A stretch of 64,000 bases of DNA from Cristatella mucedo (Eukaryota; Bryozoa; Phylactolaemata; Cristatellidae): NCBI GenBank assembly GCA_009760855.2, contig WPIO01000010.1, positions 2,993,501 through 3,057,500 on the forward strand. Direction: 5' to 3'. Of the stretch, positions 14,401-26,180 are shown in pieces. The notes beneath the pieces are model-generated. The model worked only from the letters and a program-made list of their open reading frames with translations, was not told the DNA's origin and made no database searches. The translations under genes were made by a program, and so were the position numbers. Numbering within the stretch: the stretch's first letter is position 1; the number at the start of each line of letters is the position of its first letter.

Positions 14401-17400
14401 GCTGTCCCTTTATTGAACAGCCCACGTATACCCTTCATAAAAGCAGTCAATCAGGTGGTCTTAAGTATGTGATAGGCGATAGTGTGAGGCTAGGAAATGA
14501 GCAAAGCCTGTGCACTGCTGTTTTCATACTACTGGGCATGTCTTGTTTAAGTACCTCCAAAAGGCAATTTAGGTGCTTCCCAGGGGCTGTAAAATAGACT
14601 GGTGGCCATTTTTAAATTGCCGTTGAGAGCCAAAGAAGCTCTCTCTAGTTATTTTTCTATTTCATACACTGGTTTATGAAAATGACACTGAAAGGCATTA
14701 TGTTAATTGAGCTCGTTCGTTCTTTGTGCTTTGGTCGAATGTTTCATGGTTCAAATGCCTATTACTCATCCCAAACAAGGGGTATCGGGTACTTTTTCTC
14801 AAGTGTAGTATAGCAGTGTCGTGATGTAATTTTAGTTCAAGCAGCAGTTCTGTCACGAACGCTGCTTAAATGTGTTTATCGGGCACGACCAGATTTCCTG
14901 CAATCTGAGCCACAGAGGCGCCACTGTGCCCTTCATGAACTTAAGGTCGACGTAGGCTTTGAGTGTTCCTTGGAAAGCTCGGGTACTCGCTTAGTCTTTG
15001 TGGAGTTACGATTAAAGTAGACGAGCTTCAAGCTTGATCGGCATGGCATTCGATAGCGCTTAATATCTTTTTTTTTCTACTTGATTACCGATCTCAATCT
15101 TACAGTTGTGGTTAGTAGCTAGCCCCTTTTTAAGGAATGGTATCCAGCTATCGGAAGTCAGGTCTCTCCTTCTCTTGTGGATTTTGGTTGCTTAGAACTC
15201 TTCATGGTATCCTAAAAGCCAAGCGTGGAGCCTGCCTACACTCCACACTGCCATTGTCTTCTAACTTCGGGGGGGGGAGGGTGCTGCAGTCGGCTGTAAT
15301 ATCATCCATACTCGTTAGAAAGTCGTTAAAATGGAATGCCACTAAGCAGCTGGTGCTCGCGAACCATCCACATGCCCGCTGGCTGAGCTTTCTGCGTGTG
15401 ATGCACACAGGGCTTGTTCCCAGTTCTGCAATATTTGACCTTTTTTGGATCGAGAAACCTTTACTTATAACCGAAGCCTCGGAAAACAGTTTGCAGGTAC
15501 CTTGCCACCGCAGCCGCATTAATGGCAGCTGCTCACTGCAGGGTCGTGCTTATGGCATCACCCGTGATTCCAGTGGCAGCCCCATTCTCCTCTCAGTTGT
15601 CTGTGTTTTGTGCACAACGTCGCTGGCTGCCGATGCGCGACCATTGTTTTCAGAAGCTCCAACAAGGAGCCAACGTCATTGTCGAGCCTGCTGCCAAGCC
15701 TGCCATCTCCATGGTAGCGTACATGGTGCTCGTCGGTCACGGCTTCCACAATTTCATCGACGGCATGTCTATAGGTGCTGCATTTGCCAGCAACAAGCTG
15801 CTTGGCATCAGTTTGTCGCTGGCGGTCATCTGCGAGGAGATACCGCACGGGCTCGGTAAGCCCGCCTGCCGGCGCGTGCATGCACCACGCTCTCCTGCTT
15901 CGAGGTGCGCTCGCGTGTGGGCTGCTGCGCTTTCGAGCCGTCCGCTGGCTGCGGGTGCAGGCCCTGGCGGCAGGCACTTTCGATCCGCTGACTTCGCCCC
16001 CTCGCCTTCTGCCCGAATGTCATTGTCTCGGTGCGTTTGTTGGCTAGGCCTCACTGTCGTCGTTTGCTATCGATGGCCACACGATTTATAGCTACTTCCT
16101 CCAAGCTCCTGACGTGCTCCTCGTCGTCGTCGTTGCTGGCTCGTTCAATGTTTGCAGTCGCCCGGGTATTGAATGAGCTCGACCTGCGCGATTTGCTTAG
16201 CTTTTAAGCAGTGGCTGCTCTCCCTGTGATTTCGGCTTGCGCATTGTGGCTTACGATACGTATTGTGGCTTACGGTATGTAAGCCACAATGCATCGCTCA
16301 TGCAGTCTGCTGGTCTGTAGGTATATCAAAGGTGTGGCTTCTGTCCTGGTATTCTTGTTTTTGCATGTGGCAATGGGGGGGGGGGCATGCGAGCCAGGAT
16401 GGGGCACGAGGCACAGAGGACTGTGGCAGCAGCGAGATGCAGCTTGAGCACTACTCAGCAGCCTGTTTGCAGTTTTCGTTGCACTATTGCAGATGACAAG
16501 AGTCAGCTGGTTCAGCTGCCTCCGGTACTTAGCAGCAGGAGAGCCTTTGTGGGTGGCCCCCCCCCCCCCCGATGCAGACTAAAGAGGATCGCCTGATGCA
16601 GGACTCGAACCGCCAACGTGGCTCGGTCATGAATCGTAATGCAAGCAAGGCCATCCACATGGTGGCCTCTAGGCAACTGGCTGGGCGAGCAAAATTAAAT
16701 CAGGGTACTGCTGTCTACCTTTTCAATTATTAGTTGACAGAGAATTTTTTATTTTGCTTGTTGCACGCTTTGACGAGAATTCTCACGCCTGCCCTGTTTT
16801 GGCCCAGGGGTAAGAAGTTTGCCTAAAGGACTAAGTTTGTGGGCTCGAGCCCTAAGGTATACGTAAAGCACCCTTGTAGAGAGTATGTTTTCTCAGGACT
16901 CATATGCAAATGAAGCATAACACCAGGTCGTGTCGTAAATGTGTTAAGTTCAGTTAATCAAACAATCTCATTTATATAGCAGTCGAATGTAGTGTAAACA
17001 GGAAGAGCAGCCAAGTACCCAGGGAAGCCGTGTGTGTGGTGATCCAATAGAGGGGCTGGCTAGCTGACAAAAATAATAATAGTAATACTAATAATAGCGC
17101 CCTCAGAGAACTTAACCTCTTTCTAGGCAATTTACATATACTGTAAAGGAAGCATGGTCGAATGGTTAGTACTAGTATGCACAATGTCAACAAGTATAAC
17201 AGGGTTAGAGGTGACATGCACAAGGTCAGCATGCATTAATACCAAGGACGAATCTCAACGACACACTAAATGCTGTGACAAATAGGTGCATTTTAGCTTC
17301 TTTTTAGAATTTTCCAAGTCCGATGGTGTCGTGACGACATTCTGGAATTAGTTCCCGGCTTTAGGAGCATGCAAACTGAAGGCACGGTCTCCAAAGGATT

Positions 17401-20400
17401 TTAGGTTTGTACAAGGTATAGGTAAACAGCTAGATTCCGAAAAGTGGGTGGTACGATGCTTAGCCTGGTGGGGCAGTAGATCTGATAGGTAGGCTGGAGC
17501 CAAAGAATGAAGGGACCTACAAGTGAGCGACAAAACCTTGAAGTTGATGCTTTGCTGGACTGCGACCCGGTGCAGATCGGCGAGAAGTGGTGTGATGTGG
17601 GGACTGTGCCGCTCACGACAGACAAGCCTAGCTGCAGAGTTTTGCACCAGCTGTAAGCGCCTGATTGTCCATGCCGGTAGAACAGCAAGTAGTGAGTTGC
17701 AGAAATCAAGATGGGATGTTGCAAATATATGGACCAATTTGGATGGAGCATCCCTGTATAACCAAACCCTAATTTTAGCAGTGTAATGTAGCTGAAAAGT
17801 AGGCGGATGTTATTGTGGAGCTGGTGTGATCTTCAAGTGCTTTGAAATAGGACACCTAGATTTTGTGCAGATGCTATAGGAGATATGGTGGCGGAGCTGA
17901 TTTTGAGCATTCAGCTTTCCAATTTCTGTTACACTTTGTTTGCCCATAGCTAGTAAGTTAGTTTTGTGTCATTTAATTTGAGAAAGTTTTCTGCCATCCA
18001 TGTGCAGATGTCAGCAATACATGCAGCAAGGGAGTTGAGAGAATTTGACGTTGGAGAGATCAAAGCAAAGATACAACTGAGTGTCATCTGCGTAGTAGTG
18101 AAAACCTAGATTGTGCAAAATGATCACATCGGCGAGAGAGTGTTTAATTACTGTGAAGAGAAGCAGATCAAGCACAGAGCCCTGAGATATTTCATACTTC
18201 AGGGATTCCTAAGATAATCCTCTTCAGTACACATCAATACTCCGGAATGTCCAACTGTGATAGGACTTGAACCATAGTAGTGGGGTGCTATTGAAGGCCA
18301 GGCGAGGTGAGAGGCAGTCGAGAAGGACTCTAGGCTTTATAGTATCTAACGCTGGCGAAAGATCAAGCAAAACAAGCAGATATACTTTACCTTAATCTGC
18401 ATTCCTGCGAAGGTCGTCGTAAACCCTAAGCCATGCTAACTCTGTGGAGTGATTGGCTCGAAAACCAAAATGGATCTTGAATGCTAGGTTTGAACTTTCA
18501 ATGTGAGAATTCAGCTGATCTGCCACAATCTTTACAGTGTCTTTTATATGAATAGTAAAAAATGTTTGGCTGATTTTAAAGCCTTATTTGTATAGCAGCA
18601 GAAGAGCCTTATCGGCTGTCACCACCGCTTGCAGTTGGCAATAAAGGACTGCTTAACTGCATGATTCGAATCCACGACCTTGGTCATGAAGAGGAGCACC
18701 TTACCTCCTGGGCTATCACGGCCCAGTGGTACAAGAGAGACAGTGCAGAAACTGCTCAAGTTTTCTTGGTTTAGTGCTTGTAATTAAAGGCTAACTACTG
18801 CCTTTTTGAATAGAGCAGGGGACATGTCCTGAGGCTAAGGACATATTCATAACGTTAGTTACGCCTGGCAGCAGTAGATCTATGCATCGTAGAATTAGGA
18901 CCGTGGGTATGGGATCCGGAGAAATACTAGTTTTCTTTGATTGGGAGATGAATTTCCGGATGAGGTCACGCGTGGCCTCCACGCGGTTCCGAAATCGATT
19001 ACCTTCAGAACTAACGTTTCTATTGCCAGCTGTCTTTAAATGAAAGTATGGAACAGCTAATTTATTGTCCTGAGAGAGTACCCGAGGGCACAATGAGGCT
19101 CAAACTGTTGCAGCTGTTTAACCAGGTGCAAAGGTGCCAGGTAGAGTACAGTACAGTACAAATCGACTGATTCAGCTGCCTGCAGTTGGTAATAGTATTA
19201 CTAATGACAATAATAATACATGTTATATAGCACCCTCAGAGAGCTCAATATCTTTCTACTCACTTTACATTTGCTGCAAAGGAAGCATGATCGAATGATA
19301 AGTTGTAGCATGCTCAATAAACAACAAGAATAACATGGTTAGGGATGACATGCTCAGGGTCAGCATGCAAGTGTGGTTAGTGGCAGCATGCAGTGTCAGC
19401 ATGCATAAGCACATAAAAGTTGAATCACTAGGACCCACTAAATGCTGTGATAGCATGCGTTTTTAGTTTCTTGTGATTCGTCCTTCATGTGCTTTTGCGT
19501 GCTGACACTGTGCATGCTGCCACTAACCACATTTGCATGCTGACCCTGTGCATGTCACACCTAACCACGTTGTTCATGTTGTTTATCAAGCATGATATTA
19601 CTCACGATTCAATCGAGCTTCCCTTTGCAGCAAATGTAAAGCGCCTAGGAAGAGATTAAGTTCTCTGAGGGCGCTGTATGAAGTGCGTTATTATTATTAT
19701 TATTGTTATTATTTCTTTTTAAATGTGGATGAGTCAGGAGATGTCGTGGTGCAGGTCGGAAGTGAGCTCCAGGCTCTGGGAGCATACGAACTAGAGGCAC
19801 GGTCTCCAAAAGATTTGAGGTTTGTACGAGTTATAGGGTAACGATTATATTCCGAAAAGCGTAAAGTGGTACGATGCTTGGCCTGGTGGGAAGTAGATCT
19901 GATAGGTAGGCTAGAGCCAAATAATGAAGATACTTAAATGTGAATGAAAAAACCTTGAAGTCTATGCGTTGCTTGACTGGTAGACAGTGCAGGTCGGCGA
20001 GAAGTGGTGTGATTTGGCGCCTGTGAAGCTCACGACAGACAGGGTTTGGTTAAGGTGTTCGGAGGTAGCATGATATGATAAAGTCATCTCAAGCCTTCAT
20101 TCGTTGCTGTCGAAGTAACCCTTGTGGTTTCAGGCTTTTTAGTTATATCAGTAAATCCTAATCTGCCCTTCATTCCGTTTTAGTACGTGTGGCTATCGTA
20201 TTTCTAAAATCCCTTCTTCTTCACATTCATGGTCATGTGGCTGCCTTTAGTTCATGCCTGGACGTTATTGCCCGTTAATATGCTGTCGGCTACCAGATAA
20301 TAAATGGTATGTACGTTTTCCGTAGCGGTTGTATAAACAAAACTGTTGGTGGTGTTCTTGACGCCCAGCTCATGCCTCCCGTTAGTCTTTCGGAGACGTG

Positions 20401-23400
20401 CGAACACAACGTTTATCAGAAGAACATTTTACTAGTAGTCAGGAAGAAGTCATCGGTATGTTGTTTTGCTAAATGAACTCGGAGGGCATCCGTATTCATT
20501 TCCTGTATCCGTATCGATGGTTTTTCCTCTATTCATCTTTGGCTGTTTAGTCTCAGAATACCTGTTATAGTGCCCCACTGCCCACACCATGGCTTATCCA
20601 TGCTACTGCTTGCACACTAAATGCAAGTGTAGCTGAATCGGCAGCTGGACTTACCTGTCTGCATGCAGCGCTTTTTGGGTCCTATGCTGTTTATAACACC
20701 TCTGTGCAGTACAATCAAGATTGTTACCAGGCCAGTTAATAATAATAATGATAATAATAATAATTCACTTGATAAAGCGCCCTCAGAGAACTCAATCTCT
20801 CTCTAGGCGCTTTACATTTGCTGTAAAGTGAAATGCAATTGAATGGTAAGTAAAATCATGCTTGAAAAACAAACAAAATGAATAACATGGTTAGGGGTGA
20901 CATGCACAGGGTCAGCATGTAAATGTGGTTAGTGGCAGCATGCACAGTGTCAGCACACATAAGCACGTGAAGGATGAATCACAGGGACCCACTAAATGCT
21001 GTCCTAAATAGGTGTGTTTTTAGGTTCCTTTTAAATGTGGTCAGGTCAGGGGATGTTCTGATGCAGGTCGGGAGGCAGTTCCAGGCTTTGGGAGCATATG
21101 AACTAAATGCACGGTCTTCAAAGGATTTAAGGTTTGTATGAGGTATTTCTAGACTGTTGGATTCCGAAAAGCGGGTGGTACGATGCTTGGCCTGGTGGGG
21201 TAGTATATCTGACAGATAGGTTGGAGCCATAGAATGAAGGGACCTAAAAGTGAGCGACAAAACCTTGAAGTCAGTTCGTTGCTTGACTGGTAGCCAGTGC
21301 AGGTCGGCGAGAAGTGGAGTAATGTGCAACTTCGACGCTCACGACAGACAAGCCTAGCTGCAGAGTTTTGCACCAGCTGCAATCGCCTGATCGCACATGC
21401 CGGTAGGCCAGTAAGCAGTGAGTTGCAGAAGTCAAGGCGAGATGTCACGAATGCACGGACCAACTTAGATGAGGTATCCATATCTAAACAAGCCCGAATT
21501 TTAGCAATGTTATGAAGCTGAAAATAGGCAGATTTGACTGTGGAGCTGATATGGTCGTCTAACGAGAGGTCGTTTTGGAATATGACACCTAGATTTCGAG
21601 CTGATTCAACTGGAGATATGCTGGCAGAGCCAATTTTGAGAGTCAGCCTTTCCAATCTCTGGATCACACTGGATTTGCCCATAATTAGTAAGTTAGTTTT
21701 ATCATCGTTAAGTTTTAGAAAATTTGCTGCCATCCATGTGCGGATGTCATCGATGCATGCAGCTAGTGAGTTTAGAGAATTTGAGGTGCTCGAAGGCTGG
21801 GAGGGATCAAAGCAAGGGTACAACTGAGTGTCATCCGCATAGAAGTGAAAGCCTAGATTGTGCTTGGCAATCACATCAGCAAGAGGCAGAGTATAAACCG
21901 TGAAAAGAATCGGACCTAGCACTGAGCCCTGAGGTACTCCATATTTCAGAGGTACTTCAGATGATCTTTGTTCATTCACGTCAATACTCTGGAGTCTCCC
22001 ACTGAGATAGGACCTGAACCACTGCAGAGCAGTGCCAGTGATGCCCAGGCGAGATGAGAGGCGCTCTAGAAGAACTTTGTGATCGATGGTGTCAAAAGCT
22101 GCCGAAAGATCAAGCAAAACAACCAGAGACACTCTACCTATGTCTGCATTCCTAAGTAGGTCGTTGTATACCCGAAGCAATGCTGACTCTGGAGTGATTA
22201 GCTCTAAAGCCAGACTGGAACTTACTAGCAAGGTGTGAGGTTTCTATATACGAGTTCAGCTGGTCTGCCACGACCCCTTTTCAGTGTCTTTGATAGGAAT
22301 GGTAGAAGGGAAACTGGGCGGTAGTTGCTCAAGTTCTCTTGGTCAAGTGTAGTTTTCTTGAGAAGTGGCCTGACTACAGCTTTTTTGAAAGGTGCTGGGA
22401 CATGACCTGAGGCTAATGAAATATTAATTATGTTAGTTATGCATGGCAGCAGCAGATCAGTGCAACGTAGGAGCAGGACAGTGGGAATAGGGTCCAGAGG
22501 ACTTGTCGTCTTCTTTGATTGAGATTCGAACTTTAGGACTAGATCACTAGTGACCTGCTTAAATGCAGACATTGAGGTGCAGCCAGGAATCGAGGAACAG
22601 CATTCTAGTGGGGAGGTTGTCATCGCAGGGATGGATTCCCTGATCTTGTCTATCTTCTGCACAAAGAATCGAGAGAAGCGATTGGCTAGATCATCATTAG
22701 GATCATCAGGTAAGGAGCTAATCTGAGAACGGTTGAGGGAATGGTTTATTGTCGACATCAGCATTTTTGGATTGTGCATCTGTGATTCAACAATGTTTTT
22801 ATAAAAACTAGACTTAGCCTTTGCTAGGATCGATTGGTACGACCTACAGTAGTCTTCATATGCCTGTCGATGGACAGTTAGTCCGGATCTTTTGTATGCT
22901 TTTTCAAGCTTTCGTTTAGTAGACTTGGCTAGTTTAATGTCTGCGGTAAACCATAGGCCGTCTGGGCGGGGGCGCACAGTGCGCTTTGTCAGAGGGGCAA
23001 ACTCGTCTAGCGTGTCAGCTAGTGTCGTGTTGAAGCTATCCACCAATGATGACAGATCGGAGGGAGGATTGAGCAGCAGAGGCGAAGCAGATATTCTCGC
23101 ACGGACAGCGTCGATGTCAAGGGTCTTGAGGTTTCGCGATTCACAGGTTATTTTAGAGGAGGATGTGGGCACACAATGCAGATTGAATGAGATTATCTGC
23201 ATGTACCGGTTCCGACAGACTTCTGAATTGCAAAGCGCCAGGGTCTTCCCCCTGTCGTCCCTCTCCTACTCAAAAAGCGAAAGATGGTCTCGGCTACTTT
23301 GGCCCTGCTGGACTTCGTTTGTCTCCCCTCACTCACTCTTTCCCGGGAGCCGATCACTCGGACGACTTTTTTTCCAATCATGCTAAAGTTGAACAGGCCA

Positions 23401-26139
23401 GCCTCTCTGCTGCCGTGCTCGCTTGCCGGCTTGCTCTGCTTAGTGAGGAGCCCTTTGATCTCTTTTCTTTGACAGCCTGTCACAGCTGTCTATCTGTAGA
23501 CCCCGTGCGAGTGGCTGGCCCAGGCGATCTGCGCCAGAGGGACAGCACACTTAATAATGCATTCGATACTGCCATCCAGCTTTGGGCATACATTACGATG
23601 CTGTGTCGTGCCGACCTGTGGCATGGTGGCTGCACGTTATGGGTACATGTCAGGCATTGCTGTGCTCAATGGGTCATCACCCATTGTCGGCGTGCAGTGT
23701 ATGGCAAATGGTGAAAAATACTTCCGACGGCTTGATTCGAATCCGAGACGTAAGCACTTAGGATTCGTGACACCAGCCACGTGGCCATAGGCGTGGCCCA
23801 GCCTAAGCCTGCCTGCCCAGCATCTCACAGGGGAGAGAGATCTGGGAGGTCTGGGGCAACCCAGCGTTTGGTTTGGTCTCGCGGGTTTGGCAGCTGGTAC
23901 TTCGGCCTTCTGTGCCACCCTTGGTTTGCACCTCGTAGGCTGGCGTGCCATCACATTAATATTAATAATAATGCATTTGTATAGCACCTTCAGAGAACTT
24001 AGCCTCTCAGTCTAGGCATTTTACATGTGGTATAAACGACGAACGATCACATGGTTGGTGGTAGACGTTGCTATTTATTCGACTCGGCAGGAAACCTGCG
24101 TCGTGTCGGGGGGGGGGGGGCCACCGCAGGATTGACGTTCTGGCGCCGAAGAGTCGCAGTTGGGACTTGGCTCAAAACTTTGCTCGTACCCATCGTTCTT
24201 CCTTTCACCCGATATCTCATCTCCTGCTGTGCAGATCGTCGATGGTAAGCAGCTGGCAGCTGAATGCGTTTGTCGTACCGAAGGGGGGGAGGTCCTTACT
24301 GCACGGCAGTTTCGGTCGCATTCCCTGCCCCCCTCGGTCGACAGTGTTTGCAAATGTGCTCCGAGAGCACCAATGCCTGCATGAGCTGAAGCGATGGAGG
24401 GAAAGTGGGGAAACTGTACTTGTCTGAGCAGCGTAGAGTACACTGCAGCCTGGAGAGCAGAGAGGGCCCCTGGTCGTTATCAGCAGTGAAGGCTACTAAA
24501 ACAAGGTGGCAGGGAGGTCAGACACTGTATGTAGCAGGGCAGCCCTAACCGGTCATATCGGTATCTGACAAGCACCCGGTTACAGCCGGCAGTGGGTGGC
24601 AGCTGGTGCATTAGCCCGATAAACGGCCGACCAATGAAATCGGGCCATGAGCCTACACAGCAGCAGTTCTTTTGCAGTTGATGCTGCCACTGCTGCTTGC
24701 TGCTCGGCTGACATCCGCTGCCTCCTGGGCCTCTGTTTTCGTGCTCGGTAGCCTAGAATAAATAGCAAGCTTCTGTTCGAAATGGGAAGCCCCCCCCCCC
24801 AGTCCCAATTTATTTGTATCTGATTGACTTGGCAGTCGGAACTGGTAGGCTCCCTGCTGTAACAATTTAGTAAATAAATACTAGCCGATTTAACAGCCTC
24901 TTTTGTATAGCGATAGAAAAACCTTTACGGCTACCACCACCGCTCGCAGCAGTGATAAAGGATCACCCACCACAGCATTTGAACCCACGACATCGGGACC
25001 GAGTTCGTGAAAAGCAACCGCCTTTACCTAGTGTGCCATTGCGGCTCACCAGTTTCTAGGCTTTGATGCAGTCGAGCTCGAGCTGCCGTGTCAGCTGGCC
25101 GGGTAAGCACCGGCTATGCTTACCTGCAGCCTGGTCGTGGTGCAAGCCACGTCACGATGCTAGAGGGGGGACTAGGGAGACTGTTCGCAAACTGCTGAAT
25201 CTCTACTTGAGTCTGGTGAGGGGGCTGCTATGGGGCCAGTGGCCACACACCTGATACTGGCAGCACAGTGCCACTACAATACCCCCTGCCAATGCATGAC
25301 TGTTTGTTGGCTTTCATCAGTAGCTGCAGCAGCAGGGCAGTGGCTCTTAGCCTCTTAGCATGCGCTGCATTCAGCTGGCAGTCACCGTTTGAGCAAAGTT
25401 GTTCGTTTTTCGAACCACCTTGCCATCATTGGCTGGCTGGTAAGTATAGGCTGTCCAAGCATGTCCTGCTTCCGTCGACTGATTGGACTTTATAGAAAAT
25501 AAGCCGGGTCGTTGCAAACTAGCTCCTCCAAATTGTGCCTAGAATTCACTGGAAATTCGTCCCCCACACAGTGCCGCCGCAGTGCCTCTTCGGTTGCACT
25601 GTGGTGATAGGTCATGCTACTGTACAATCCTGCATAATCATCGGATAAGTATATGAGTGTGTCATATGCCGAAATTCAAAGCCTGCATCATAGCATCAAC
25701 AGGCATCAATAGCAGAGAGCATCAATAGGGCTCGGTGTTGCTGAGGAAAGAAAGGCCCGGCATTTCTGTGGGAGCATACAGCTTCCGGTCGGCGTGCCAC
25801 TGCACCACCTCCGGTTTTGCTTGCCTTACCTTTGTAAAGTTAGCAGCAAGGTTGACAAGTACATACCCCTTCTCAGCTGGGCTTTCGGTGCTTTGAAGTA
25901 GCCACCGAAGTATTTCTTTTGCAAATAGCTCGCCGTGATTCCGAGAACTCAGCCTATTGCTGTCGATGCAACATAGCCATGTTGAGTGTTTCCAGTTCTC
26001 TATGATGTCACAGTGTGCTCAGAAGTGGCTGCGCATAGCTATTTATTCAGTCACACGTGCGTGCGCGCACACACACGAGAGCAAGAGAGGACAGAAGAGG
26101 ATCAAGAGAGGCAAGAGACAGACACACTTTATGTGTGTA

Positions 26140-26180
<41 letters not shown>

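Larger units (their letters stand above)
6514..15653 (+). other. ZIP intron 2, contents
   Basis: The donor is GTAAGT and the acceptor CCATTGTTTTCAG ends at 15653. It holds family A LINE pieces at 6,983-8,200, 8,956-9,041, 9,621-10,452, 10,786-11,180, 12,158-12,384 and 13,770-13,848, one SINE, a SINE-tail fragment and an (AT)n tract. In 6,514-6,980, 9,050-9,620, 11,190-12,150, 12,390-13,760 and 13,850-15,650 I see nothing recognisable. A small exon with extra TM3-TM4 loop could hide here but none is evident. Confidence 0.7.

Noticed and set aside
23700-23780. SINE head near GATTCGAATCC
   Set aside because: Only the B-box-like 11-mer is present; the flanking sequence does not follow the order of either SINE family.
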